The notes below the pieces were generated by a model that saw only the letters and a program-made list of their open reading frames with translations, made no database searches and was not told the DNA's origin. Shown here piece by piece: positions 30,749 through 39,956 of a stretch of 64,000 nucleotides of DNA. Source of the DNA: Nocardia sp. CNY236. Lineage in GTDB: Bacteria > Actinomycetota > Actinomycetes > Mycobacteriales > Mycobacteriaceae. The number at the start of each line of letters is the position of its first letter. Position 1 is the first letter of the stretch. Where the stretch lies: contig NZ_AXVD01000021.1 in NCBI RefSeq assembly GCF_000482385.1, forward strand, positions 54,884-118,883, written 5' to 3'. Both the position numbers and the translations under genes were made by a program.

Positions 30749-32323
30749 ATGCTCCCAATGACTCGATTCTGCCGCGCAAAACTAGTGACCACGTTCACCA
30801 TCGGCATCCTGACGGCGATGCTATTGCCCTCGAGCGTATCGGCCGCACCCCAGCCCGACCTCCAGAACAACGTCCGAGAGTTCCTCGATGTCGGGCGCAG
30901 CTCGGTCCCCCGGGCGGACTGCGGCCCGGGCTCGGCTCCGGAAAGCGGATTGCAGGGCGACGTCCCCGCTGCCGACCGCGACAGCGGGCGTAGCACACAG
31001 GGCTACCGCTGCAACATGTCCTTCGTCGGCGGATTCCCTGGTCGTGGCGGTGGCATCACATCCACAAGTTTCGAGCACTGCGCCTACCTCGGTTCCGTTC
31101 TTCCCGGTAGCCTGATGAACGAGCAGCGCGGCGTTCAAGTGATCGACGTGTCCGATCCGGCCAACCCACGCCCGACGGTCACCCTGGCCGAACCTGCGAT
31201 GCTCGCCGGCACCTGGGAAAGCCTGAAGGTGAACCCCAGGCGAAAGCTCTTGGTAGGCACCGGTGTCCCGACGTTGGTAGGCGCGGGATATCTATCGGTG
31301 TACGACATTTCCGATTGTGCCTACCCGCGGCTGCTCAACCCGGGTCCAGGGACGAATCTGCTCATGCCGTTGCCGATCACAACCCACGAGGGAGGCTTCT
31401 CTCCTGACGGAAACACCTACTGGGCGTCGGGACTCGTCCCGGGCTTCCTCAGCGCGGTGGACCTCACCGATCCGACGAACCCGCGCGTGATCTGGCAGGG
31501 AATGACCGGCATCGAGGCGCACGGGTTCGGCATCAGCCCCGACGGCAATCGAATGTACCTCTCTGCACTGGGCGGATTCACCGTGCTCGACATCAGCGCA
31601 GTGCAGCGACGCGACCCGAATCCTCTGGTACCCCAGATGGGCCGGGTGTTCTGGACCGACGGCTGGGCGACGCAACACAGCGTTCCGGTCACCTATGCCG
31701 GCAAGCCCTACCTCTACACCGTCGACGAGGGCGGTTCCGGTGGTGTCAAACTCATCGATCTCTCCGACGAAACCGCCCCGCGGGTGGCCAACAAGATCAA
31801 GCTGGAGATCAATCTACCGCAACACATCGACAGCAATGTCGGCTCGTCCATGGGTGGTGCGGCCTTCGCGTACGAATCGCACTACTGCGCCGCCGACCGA
31901 GAGTACAACCCCACCGCGCTGGCTTGTGGCTGGATCTCCTCGGGAATACGGGTCTTCGACATCCGTGATCCCTATGCCATTCGTGAAATTGCCTATTACA
32001 ACCCCCCAGCACGCACCGGCCAGAACCCGAACCTATGGAATTCACCCCACGCGCTGGCTTCCAACATCGGAATTCCGTTGATGAGTACACCGTCGGTCCT
32101 GCGATCGGTGTTGGAAGGGCAGTTCGACCCGCTCGACGCCACCACCTCGCGTACCGGAAATCTCGTAGGCGGCGACCTGTCCACCGACTGGTGCTTCTCA
32201 CCGCCCGAGTGGCGCGGCTCGCAACTCTACGTCTCGTGCTCGGACAACGGATTCATGGTGCTGCAATTGGACAACAACGTGTACTCGCCACCGTCGGATC
32301 AGCGGTCGGTGGTCGGGTCGTAG
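30749..32323 (+). CDS. secreted LVIVD-repeat beta-propeller protein
   Basis: 524 residues with a signal peptide (TTFTIGILTAMLLPSSVSA, cut before APQ). The mature part has repeated LVIVD-like blades: GVQVIDVSDPANPRPTV, YLSVYDISDCAYPRLL, FLSAVDLTDPTNPRVI, GGVKLIDLSDETAPRV and GIRVFDIRDPYAIREI, so a beta-propeller is likely. Several cysteines suggest disulfides. Function unknown; such proteins are surface or secreted. The start at ATG 30749 follows GGGGGG and gives the clean signal peptide; an ATG at 30659 would add 30 residues. A DUF305 gene follows 2 bp later. Confidence 0.88.
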   Translation: MLPMTRFCRAKLVTTFTIGILTAMLLPSSVSAAPQPDLQNNVREFLDVGRSSVPRADCGPGSAPESGLQGDVPAADRDSGRSTQGYRCNMSFVGGFPGRGGGITSTSFEHCAYLGSVLPGSLMNEQRGVQVIDVSDPANPRPTVTLAEPAMLAGTWESLKVNPRRKLLVGTGVPTLVGAGYLSVYDISDCAYPRLLNPGPGTNLLMPLPITTHEGGFSPDGNTYWASGLVPGFLSAVDLTDPTNPRVIWQGMTGIEAHGFGISPDGNRMYLSALGGFTVLDISAVQRRDPNPLVPQMGRVFWTDGWATQHSVPVTYAGKPYLYTVDEGGSGGVKLIDLSDETAPRVANKIKLEINLPQHIDSNVGSSMGGAAFAYESHYCAADREYNPTALACGWISSGIRVFDIRDPYAIREIAYYNPPARTGQNPNLWNSPHALASNIGIPLMSTPSVLRSVLEGQFDPLDATTSRTGNLVGGDLSTDWCFSPPEWRGSQLYVSCSDNGFMVLQLDNNVYSPPSDQRSVVGS

Positions 32324-32325
32324 CG

Positions 32326-32985
32326 ATGTCGCCGCGAATGCTCACCGCAGCCACAGCTTCAGTGATCCTCATGCTGCTCGTGCTCGGCGCCGCACTACGA
32401 CCGCTGGTTCTTCCGGAAAGCGGTTCGACACCACCGATTCTCACCACTACGGAAATCGGCTTCGTGCAGGATATGACCGTGCACCATCAACAAGCACTGA
32501 TCATGGTGCAGCGACTCGACAGCGCCGTCGATCCGACGATCCGCCGGCTGGCCGAACAGATCGACCACACTCAGCATGTGGAGATCGGCACGATGCTCGG
32601 GTGGCTGCGTCTCGCCGACGCGGCCCCGGTCTCCACGCATCCAATGGCGTGGATGCATACCACCGAACCCGTGGCTCATGGACATCGGAAGGCGGTCTCG
32701 GCGAACCCGGGGACGGCCGATGCCGCAGCAAGCATGCCGGGTATGGCGAGCACCGCGGAACTCGACGCATTGGCCGCAGCACGCGGGCTGGAGGCCGAAA
32801 TCCTGTTCCTACAGTTGATGATGCGCCATCACGAGGGCGGCATCGTCATGGCGCAGGCCATCGACGAGCTCGTGGAATCCGGCCCGGTCAAGCAGATCGC
32901 CCGCTCCATGATCCATGCGCAGAGTCAGGAGGTGGGGCTGATGGGCATACTGCTGATGCAACGCGGCGCGGAGCCGATGCAGTGA
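32326..32985 (+). CDS. exported DUF305 protein
   Basis: 219 residues. An N-terminal hydrophobic anchor or signal (ASVILMLLVLGAALRPLVL) is followed by two DUF305 four-helix blocks rich in His and Met: FVQDMTVHHQQALIMVQ and LQLMMRHHEGGIVMAQ, with MIHAQSQEVGLMGILLMQR at the end. DUF305 is a ferritin-like bundle often linked to copper handling outside the cell. The HH pairs and Met-rich faces would suit metal binding. It starts 2 bp after the LVIVD gene, so the two are surely co-expressed. Confidence 0.9.
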   Translation: MSPRMLTAATASVILMLLVLGAALRPLVLPESGSTPPILTTTEIGFVQDMTVHHQQALIMVQRLDSAVDPTIRRLAEQIDHTQHVEIGTMLGWLRLADAAPVSTHPMAWMHTTEPVAHGHRKAVSANPGTADAAASMPGMASTAELDALAAARGLEAEILFLQLMMRHHEGGIVMAQAIDELVESGPVKQIARSMIHAQSQEVGLMGILLMQRGAEPMQ

Positions 32986-33023
32986 TCGGTCGCCGAGGTC
33001 GACGCTCACCGATGCCCCGCAAC

Positions 33024-33060
33024 GTACGAATCCCCCGGTCTCGGACCGGGGGATTCGTAC
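33024..33060. terminator. bidirectional terminator hairpin
   Basis: A perfect 17-bp stem (GTACGAATCCCCCGGTC and its complement) around a TCG loop lies between the convergent DUF305 gene and glcB, 38 nt after one stop and 10 nt after the other. It can end both transcripts. No U-tract. Confidence 0.85.
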
Positions 33061-33070
33061 TACACACAGA

Positions 33071-35251
33071 TCAGACGGTGGCCCTAGCCTTCGCCTCCCG
33101 GCGTCGCCGATGCAGAATCGGCTCGGTATAGCCGTTGGGCTGCTCGGTACCTTCCAGGATCAGTTCCTTGGCCGCCTGGAAAGCGATACTCCCCTCGAAA
33201 TCCGGCGCCATGGCGCGATAGCTGGAGTCGCCGGCATTCTGCCGGTCCACCACGGGGGCCATCCGTTCCAGACTCGCCACCACCTCGTCACGTGTGACGA
33301 CGCCATGGCGCAGCCAGTTCGCCATCAGCTGACTCGAAATGCGCAGGGTCGCACGGTCTTCCATCAGTGCGACATCCTTGATGTCGGGCACCTTGGAACA
33401 GCCGACGCCTTGGTCGATCCACCGCACCACGTAGCCGAGGATCGACTGCGAGTTGTTGTCCAGCTCCTGCTGCTTGTGCTCGTCGGTCCAGTTCGGTTCC
33501 ACCGCCAACGGAACCTGCAGTATCTGGTCCACTGTGGCGCGTCGACCGCCCTTGGCGATCTCCCGCTGCCGCTGGAAGACGTCGACCAGGTGGTAATGGG
33601 TTGCGTGCAGCGTCGCGGCGGTCGGCGAAGGAACCCACGCGGTGTTCGCCGCGGCGCGCGGGTGACCGATCTTCTGCGCGAGCATGTCGGCCATCAGGTC
33701 CGGCATGGCCCACATGCCCTTGCCGATCTGCGCCTTGCCGGGTAGTCCCGCGGCCAGGCCGGTGTCGACATTCCAGTCCTCGTAGGACAGGATCCACTGT
33801 TGCGACTTCATATCCGCCTTGCGCACCATCGGCCCGGCCTCCATCGAGGTGTGGATCTCGTCGCCGGTGCGATCGAGGAAGCCGGTGTTGATGAACACGA
33901 CACGCTCCGCAGCGGCCTGGATGCACGCTGCGAGGTTCACTGTGGTCCTGCGTTCTTCGTCCATGATGCCGACCTTGAGCGTGTTGCGGTCCAGCCCGAG
34001 CACATCCTCGATTCGGCCGAACAACTCGGTGGTGAACGCGACTTCGTCCGGGCCGTGCATCTTCGGTTTCACGATGTAGACCGATCCGGTGCGGCTGTTG
34101 GCCAAGGCCGCATCACCGAGAAGGCTGTGCTTGGCGATCAGCGAGGTGATCAGCCCATCCATGATACCTTCTGGCACCTCGTTACCCGCGGGGTCGAGAA
34201 TTGCATCGGAGGTCATCAGATGACCGACATTGCGCACGAACAACAGCGACCGTCCGTGCAGCGCCAGTTCACCGCCCTTCACCGCGGTATAGACCCGATC
34301 GGGGTTCATGGTGCGAGTGAAGGTCTGCTCACCTTTGGTGACCTTCTCGGCGAGGTCACCCCGCATCAGGCCGAGCCAGTTGTGGTAACACAACACCTTG
34401 TCCTCGGCATCCACGGCGGCCACGGAGTCCTCGAAATCCATGATCGTCGTGACGGCCGACTCCAGCACGACATCCTCGACGCCCGCGGTATCGGTGGCGC
34501 CGACGGCCGAATCCGCATCGATCCGAATCTCGATGTGCAGGCCATTGTGCTTCAGCAACACAGCGCTCGGCGCCTGCGGCTCGCCGCGGTATCCGACCAA
34601 CTGCGTCGCGTCGGCCAGCCCGATACTGGTGCCGTCCTCCAGGCCGACCTCCAGCTCACCGTCGACGATCTTGTAGTACCTCGATCCAATATGTGAACCG
34701 GTGATCAAGGTGACCGCGTCGTCGAGGAAGTTGCGCGCCCACTCGATGACCTTGTCGCCACGCACCCTGTTGTAGCCGCCGGCGCGCGTCGCGCCGTTGT
34801 CCTCACCGATGACATCGGTGCCATACAACGCGTCGTACAGCGATCCCCACCGTGCATTGGCCGCATTGATCGCGAACCGCGCGTTCATCACCGGCACCAC
34901 GAGTTGCGGGCCCGCGGTGGCGGCGATTTCGTCATCCACGTTCTGAGTGGAGATCTGGAAGTCGGTGGGCTCGGGACGGAGGTAACCGATCTCGGTCAGA
35001 AAATTCTTGTACGCGGCCCTGTCGTAGTCCGCTCCAGGGTGATCGGCGTGCCACGCGTCGATTCTGCGCTGGATTTCATCACGTTCGGCCAGCAAAGCGC
35101 GGTTGCGCGGGGCGAGATCGGTGATGACCTGCTCGGCGCCAGCCCAGAATGTGGCGGAATCCACGCCGGAACCGGGGAGCGCCTCGTTCTCGATGAACTC
35201 GTGGAGAACGGTGGCCACCTGCAGCCCGCCGACCTGAGTCCGCTGTGTCAT
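33071..35251 (-). CDS. glcB: malate synthase G
   Basis: 726 residues, full length for the G isoform. It condenses glyoxylate with acetyl-CoA to malate (glyoxylate shunt), needed on fatty acids or acetate. Diagnostic segments: [15 protein letters not shown] with the catalytic Arg, [23 protein letters not shown] with the magnesium ligand Glu region, [23 protein letters not shown] and [18 protein letters not shown] with the catalytic Asp. GAGG precedes the ATG at 35251 by 6 nt. Divergent from a TetR gene. Confidence 0.97.
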   Translation of the reverse strand: MTQRTQVGGLQVATVLHEFIENEALPGSGVDSATFWAGAEQVITDLAPRNRALLAERDEIQRRIDAWHADHPGADYDRAAYKNFLTEIGYLRPEPTDFQISTQNVDDEIAATAGPQLVVPVMNARFAINAANARWGSLYDALYGTDVIGEDNGATRAGGYNRVRGDKVIEWARNFLDDAVTLITGSHIGSRYYKIVDGELEVGLEDGTSIGLADATQLVGYRGEPQAPSAVLLKHNGLHIEIRIDADSAVGATDTAGVEDVVLESAVTTIMDFEDSVAAVDAEDKVLCYHNWLGLMRGDLAEKVTKGEQTFTRTMNPDRVYTAVKGGELALHGRSLLFVRNVGHLMTSDAILDPAGNEVPEGIMDGLITSLIAKHSLLGDAALANSRTGSVYIVKPKMHGPDEVAFTTELFGRIEDVLGLDRNTLKVGIMDEERRTTVNLAACIQAAAERVVFINTGFLDRTGDEIHTSMEAGPMVRKADMKSQQWILSYEDWNVDTGLAAGLPGKAQIGKGMWAMPDLMADMLAQKIGHPRAAANTAWVPSPTAATLHATHYHLVDVFQRQREIAKGGRRATVDQILQVPLAVEPNWTDEHKQQELDNNSQSILGYVVRWIDQGVGCSKVPDIKDVALMEDRATLRISSQLMANWLRHGVVTRDEVVASLERMAPVVDRQNAGDSSYRAMAPDFEGSIAFQAAKELILEGTEQPNGYTEPILHRRRREAKARATV

Positions 35252-35461
35252 CTACTGCCTCACTTCCGAGAAAGCCGAGTGGGAAAACACCGCCATGTTA
35301 CCCGCGGGTAGTGGCGTCGCGGGGTATGGGTCGTCGTGCACACCGTCCGCCCTCTTCCGCCGCAGTAACCGGGCCGGCACGCCGGCACTGGACGAACGCT
35401 TCCTCGGCAGGACTACCACGATCGGCCGGACGGCCCCTTGATCATAGCGCGCACACCATCT

Positions 35462-35481
35462 AATGTACCGTCCAGAACATT
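35462..35481. promoter_or_regulatory. candidate TetR operator
   Basis: AATGTACCGT-CCAGAACATT is a 20-bp imperfect palindrome (outer five pairs perfect, AATGT/ACATT) just before the TetR gene at 35513. Its place between the divergent glcB and TetR genes makes self-regulation likely, and glcB control possible. Confidence 0.5.
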
Positions 35482-35512
35482 TCATCTGGATCGGGAGTTC
35501 GGTACCACGCCC

Positions 35513-36151
35513 ATGACCACCCCGGCGCGCAGACGAGGCCGCCCGCCCTCCGCCGAATCGAGCGCGCGCGACACGAAGGAACGCATCGTGCGGGCGGCCA
35601 TCGAACTGTTCGCCGAGCAGGGCTTCCACGCCACCAGCGTGGCCGAGATCGGTGCGCGCGCCGATGTGCAACGGGGAGCGCTGTATTACCACATCGGCTC
35701 CAAAGAGGAGCTGCTCTGGCAGATCCTGCGCGACTACACCCAGGTGATGCTCGTCGACGCCGAACGGATCGCCAACGGTCACGAGGATCCGATCACCATG
35801 TTGGACGAACTGATCCACAGTCATATCCGACTGATCGTTCGCCACCGGCGGGAAGTGGCTGTTCAGCTTCGTGATCTCGGTGCGTTGACCGGCACACGCG
35901 CCGCAGAACTCCAAGATCTGCGCGACCGCATCCAGCACTGCTGGCAGCGGGTCATCGATGCCGGCTACACCGAGAAGAAGCTCCACACGAACGACCACGT
36001 GGTGGCCAACAGTGTGCTCGGCATGCTCAACATGGTGGCGCTCTGGTACCGACCGCACGGTGATCACTCGCCCGACGAGATCGCCGGGATCGTGGCCACC
36101 ACGCTGCTCGACGGCGTGGCTACCGACTCCGCCCGCAACACGAAAGGCTGA
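35513..36151 (+). CDS. TetR-family regulator linked to acyl-CoA dehydrogenase
   Basis: 212 residues. The N-terminal helix-turn-helix domain is clear: KERIVRAAIELFAEQGFHATSVAEIGARADVQRGALYYHIGSKEELL. The C-terminal ligand domain has a conserved look of KstR2-like/FadR-like TetR proteins (HRREVAVQLRDLGAL). ATG at 35513 begins a basic arm (ARRRGRPP), common in this group; a TTG at 35438 is also in frame. The acyl-CoA dehydrogenase gene starts 2 bp after its stop, so an acyl-CoA is the probable inducer. Confidence 0.92.
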   Translation: MTTPARRRGRPPSAESSARDTKERIVRAAIELFAEQGFHATSVAEIGARADVQRGALYYHIGSKEELLWQILRDYTQVMLVDAERIANGHEDPITMLDELIHSHIRLIVRHRREVAVQLRDLGALTGTRAAELQDLRDRIQHCWQRVIDAGYTEKKLHTNDHVVANSVLGMLNMVALWYRPHGDHSPDEIAGIVATTLLDGVATDSARNTKG

Positions 36152-36153
36152 CC

Positions 36154-37443
36154 ATGGCGTGGGATTTCGAAACCGAACCGGAATACCGAGACAAACTGGA
36201 ATGGGCGGCCGAGTTCGTCCGCACCCAAGTGGAACCACTCGACCTGCTCTATCCCAACCCGTACGACCGCACCGACCGTGAGGCAATGTCGCTCATGGGT
36301 CCACTCAAGGATGCGGTCAAACAGCAGGGTCTGTGGGCCTGTCATCTCGGGCCGGAATTGGGTGGTCCGGGCTACGGGCAGTTGAAGCTGGCGTTGCTCA
36401 ACGAGGTGCTGGGTACGTCGGTATGGGCGCCGTCGGTCTTCGGTTGCCAGGCACCGGATTCCGGAAATGCGGAGATTCTCGCCCACTACGGCACCCCCGA
36501 GCAGAAGAAGACCTACCTCGACCCGCTCTTGGCCGGTGAGGTCGGCTCCTGCTACGTGATGACCGAGCCGACAGGGGGATCGGATCCGACTCTCTTCCGC
36601 ACCCGCGCGGTACGCGACGGCGATCACTGGGTGATCAACGGCGAGAAGTGGTTCAATTCGAACGCACAGTTCGCCAGCTTCCACATCGTGATGGTGGTGA
36701 CCAACCCGGATGTCAGCCCATATCGCGGCATGTCCATGTTCATCGTGCCGGCCGACGCTCCCGGACTGGAAATCGTCAAGAACTTTCACGTGCCCGGATT
36801 CAGCGAACACGAGGGCCACCTGCGCTTCACCGACGTGCGCGTCCCCGCAGACCACCTGTTGGGGACCGAAGGAGAAGGCTTCGCGGTCGCCCAGACTCGG
36901 CTCGGTGGCGGCCGTGTGCATCACGCAATGCGCACAGTCGCCTTGGTGCGCAAAGCGTTCGACATGATGGCCGAACGAGCGGTGTCACGTCCGATGCGCG
37001 GCGGCCCGCTGGCGGGGCTACAGATGACCCAGGAGCGGATCGCGGACAGCTGGATCGAGATGGAACAGTTCCGATTACTCGTACTGCGCACGGCATGGCG
37101 TATCGACAAAGAGCAAGACTATCGGAAGGTGCGCAAGGACATCGCTGCCATCAAGGTCGCGATGCCCACGGTGATGCACAATGTCGCCCAACGCGCACTG
37201 CACCTGCACGGCGCGATCGGGGTCAGCCGAGACCTACCATTCATGGACATGCTCGGCTACGCCGAGGTCATGGCCATCGCCGATGGGCCGACCGAGGTAC
37301 ACAAGATCACCCTCGCGAAGGAATTGCTGCGCGACTATTCGCCGGCCGACCCGGTATATCCGAGCGGCTACCGACCCGCCCTGCGCAACAAGGCGCGTGA
37401 GCTCGTGGCCCAGCGCCTCGAACACGTCGTCGGGAACCTCTGA
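36154..37443 (+). CDS. acyl-CoA dehydrogenase, ACAD10/11-like
   Basis: 429 residues. N-terminal helical domain, middle domain CYVMTEPTGGSDPTLFRTRA, then the segment LGGGRVHHAMRTVALVRKAFDMM and C-terminal HGAIGVSRDLPFMDMLGYAEVMAIADGPTEVHK. In the last motif the catalytic acid is Asp (ADGPTEVH), as in ACAD10 and ACAD11, not Glu. Those enzymes act on long or hydroxylated acyl-CoAs. Operon with the preceding TetR gene. Confidence 0.94.
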   Translation: MAWDFETEPEYRDKLEWAAEFVRTQVEPLDLLYPNPYDRTDREAMSLMGPLKDAVKQQGLWACHLGPELGGPGYGQLKLALLNEVLGTSVWAPSVFGCQAPDSGNAEILAHYGTPEQKKTYLDPLLAGEVGSCYVMTEPTGGSDPTLFRTRAVRDGDHWVINGEKWFNSNAQFASFHIVMVVTNPDVSPYRGMSMFIVPADAPGLEIVKNFHVPGFSEHEGHLRFTDVRVPADHLLGTEGEGFAVAQTRLGGGRVHHAMRTVALVRKAFDMMAERAVSRPMRGGPLAGLQMTQERIADSWIEMEQFRLLVLRTAWRIDKEQDYRKVRKDIAAIKVAMPTVMHNVAQRALHLHGAIGVSRDLPFMDMLGYAEVMAIADGPTEVHKITLAKELLRDYSPADPVYPSGYRPALRNKARELVAQRLEHVVGNL

Positions 37444-37837
37444 ACAGCCGAACACATTTCACAGCGGGTCCGGTCCACCCACCCGGCGACCCACCGAGCC
37501 GTCGTCGTCGACGGAAAATTCACCCGACAGCGGCGAAACTCTGTGCCACCATGGTTTCCCGGGCCACCATGATTCCGGGTCACCCTGGACTTCGGATCGA
37601 TGAGAAAGATCCGAGCCAGACCACCACATCGCGAGAGCTCACCGAGCAATGGGAGGAGGAGCGGCAGTGATTCAGGATTCGATACGACGAATGCACGCAG
37701 AACCGACACGATCGACGAGCACGGGCGACGCATTCGGAATGTCGATGAATGCTCGAAGCAACGAACCGGACGACTGCCGCCGCCAGGAACTCGGCTGAGC
37801 GCCGATTCCACCCAACGCCAACCCGGAGAAATGCGCG
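37444..37837. other. 394-bp region without a gene
   Basis: No credible coding frame and no strong hairpin. The region lies before the whiB gene on the same strand and should hold its promoter; no convincing -35/-10 pair was picked out. Confidence 0.5.
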
Positions 37838-38107
37838 ATGACTCGCCCTGCGAATGCCGCTGTGCCGACGACCCTGATCGGTCTGCTGCCACTCTCGGAC
37901 TCCCGGGGGTGGCAGCATGCCTCGTGTCGCGCCGACCCCGACCACGAGGCCTGGTTTCCTCACCCGTCTCAGGACTTCGACCATGCCAGGACAATCTGCG
38001 CGCAGTGCCCGATCTTCGATGCGTGCGGTGATTTCGCGTCCCGCACAGGACAATCCGGCGTCTGGGGCGGGCGCGAATTCGACCGGGGGCGCGTGGTTCG
38101 CCGATGA
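37838..38107 (+). CDS. WhiB-family iron-sulfur regulator
   Basis: 89 residues. Four conserved cysteines C30, C54, C57 and C63 (CxxC and Cx5C) would hold a [4Fe-4S] cluster sensitive to oxygen or nitric oxide. The turn GVWGGRE (74-80) is the family's signature, followed by a basic tail FDRGRVVRR for DNA contact. WhiB proteins act as cofactors of the main sigma factor. The specific class is not clear from the sequence. No neighbour is obviously its target. Confidence 0.93.
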   Translation: MTRPANAAVPTTLIGLLPLSDSRGWQHASCRADPDHEAWFPHPSQDFDHARTICAQCPIFDACGDFASRTGQSGVWGGREFDRGRVVRR

Positions 38108-38225
38108 GGCATGCACCGACGAGACGTCCACCACAGATCTCGGGCTCGCGATCGTGGTCTGCCGCGACTCGTCGGGCCGCGCAGCGCGCGGGAACCTCGC
38201 CGACCGAGCTCGACACGGGTGACCA

Positions 38226-38231
38226 TACACT
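38226..38231 (+). promoter_or_regulatory. -10 box of a probable leaderless promoter
   Basis: TACACT lies exactly 6 nt before the GTG at 38238. Confidence 0.55.
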
Positions 38232-38237
38232 GAAACC

Positions 38238-39902
38238 GTGGGTAGTCATCGCAGCGGAACCCGGTCCCGGGGGGTCAGCAAAGGTCCGGTTATCGCAGTG
38301 GTGGCCATCACATTGCTGGTCGCGACCGTCATTGGCTGGTTGCAGCTGCGCGATCGCGCGGCCGATCAAGTGGGCGCGGCAGCCGCCGAGTGTGTGGCAG
38401 GTGTCTCGACGCTGCACGTGACCGCGGACCCGGGCATCGCAGCCCCGGTACAAGCCGTTGCCGAACGCTACAACGCAACCCGTCCGCAGGTCCGTGACCA
38501 TTGCGCACGGGTCGTGGTGACGGCGCAACCGTCCGCAGCGATCGTCTCGGCGTTCGGCAGCGGCGACCCGTGGGATGACGCGCTGGGTCCGCAGCCGGCG
38601 CTGTGGATCGCCGATTCGACCCGCTCGATCGAGTCCATGCGAGTCCCGGGCCTGATCGAAGGGACACCCGTCTCGGTGGCCGCAAGCCCGATCGTGCTCG
38701 CCGTACCTGCAGAGTTGGGTCGTGCGATGGAGCAGGCCGAGACGTCCTGGGCCGATCTGCCACGCCTCCAAAACGATGGTCTCGCAGAACTCGGCTTGTC
38801 CGGCTGGGGCGGTCTACGCCTGGCCCTTCCGGATGGTGACTCCACGCTGGCGGTCGCGGCAGCTGTCGGCGGGGTCGTGTCCGGTGTCGATCCGATCAGC
38901 GTGCAGGCGGCGCAGTCCGGTCAGGTGGTATCGGCCATTTCCACGCTGGCCGCTCACGCGCCGGAGGCGTCCGACACAGCGGCCACGCTGTCATCGGTCG
39001 CGCCACGGGAGGCGTCGGTGCACGCGGTCGCCACCAGCGAACAGCAATTGGCCGATCACTCGGGGCTGGTCGGATATCGTCCGCCGGGCTCGTCGCCGAT
39101 AGCGGACCATCCGGCCGCGGTGATGTCCGGGACTTGGGTGGACGATACGCAGAATCTTCTCGCCGGACTGTTCACCGACTACCTGCGGCAACCGCAATGG
39201 GTGCAGACTTTCCGAGAGGCCGGTTTCAGTGACTCCCCGCAGGCCGAGGTCGCCGTCCCGTCACGAGCTGCGCTGGACGCGCTGCGCGCTACCATGGCGA
39301 ACCCGGTTCTGGGGTTGCGCTCCACCGTGTTGGTCGATGCATCCGCATCGATGAGGACCGCAGAGGGCGCGACCACTCGACTGTCGAACGTTCTGACCGC
39401 GTTGACGTCCACAATGACGGTGATGCCGCCAGAATTCGGCCTCGGCGTGTGGACTTTCGGCGAGAACCTCGACAGCGCCGCCCCCTTTCGGATGGCGGCT
39501 CCGACCGCCTTGCTCACCGCCGACCAGCGAACGACTCTCGGTAGCGAACTCGGTGCCATACGTCCTGGAACCAACCACGTCGACCAGGCATATCTGTCAC
39601 TGATCGCCGCCTACGACACCGCCGTCGCCGACTACGCCCCCGGCCGCACCAATTCGATACTGGTGATCACCGATGGACCCGACGACGGTTCGGCGGTGAC
39701 CGACGATCAGTTGGTCGCCCGCATCGCCGCGGCGACCGACGAATCGCGTCCGGTCCGTATCGATGTGATCGTGGTCGGCGGCACGGGCAGCCAGACCCTC
39801 CAGACCCTGACCGAGCAGACCGGCGGCAGCTACGACCACCTCGCCACGTCCGACGACATCGACTTCGGCTCCGCTGTCGTCCGTGCACTCACCACTCCAT
39901 AA
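38238..39902 (+). CDS. membrane-anchored substrate-binding/vWA-domain protein
   Basis: 554 residues. A basic start and one membrane helix (GPVIAVVAITLLVATVIGWL, about 16-35) anchor the protein with the rest outside. Residues 55-340 look like a periplasmic solute-binding domain (DPWDDALGPQPALWIADS, VSVAASPIVLAVP). Residues 362-554 are a von Willebrand A domain with MIDAS DASAS at 367-371, a later Thr and ITDGPDD. Such chimeras may bind and display a ligand or bridge proteins at the surface. No transporter genes accompany it. Confidence 0.85.
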   Translation: MGSHRSGTRSRGVSKGPVIAVVAITLLVATVIGWLQLRDRAADQVGAAAAECVAGVSTLHVTADPGIAAPVQAVAERYNATRPQVRDHCARVVVTAQPSAAIVSAFGSGDPWDDALGPQPALWIADSTRSIESMRVPGLIEGTPVSVAASPIVLAVPAELGRAMEQAETSWADLPRLQNDGLAELGLSGWGGLRLALPDGDSTLAVAAAVGGVVSGVDPISVQAAQSGQVVSAISTLAAHAPEASDTAATLSSVAPREASVHAVATSEQQLADHSGLVGYRPPGSSPIADHPAAVMSGTWVDDTQNLLAGLFTDYLRQPQWVQTFREAGFSDSPQAEVAVPSRAALDALRATMANPVLGLRSTVLVDASASMRTAEGATTRLSNVLTALTSTMTVMPPEFGLGVWTFGENLDSAAPFRMAAPTALLTADQRTTLGSELGAIRPGTNHVDQAYLSLIAAYDTAVADYAPGRTNSILVITDGPDDGSAVTDDQLVARIAAATDESRPVRIDVIVVGGTGSQTLQTLTEQTGGSYDHLATSDDIDFGSAVVRALTTP

Positions 39903-39956
39903 CATCGGCGCCGCGCTCGCTCGCGACGCCTGCAAGAGCGAAGCGCGCCACACCAC

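Noticed and set aside
37368..38771. 467-codon minus-strand frame across whiB and the vWA gene start
   Set aside because: Overlaps two supported genes in antisense and shows no domain.
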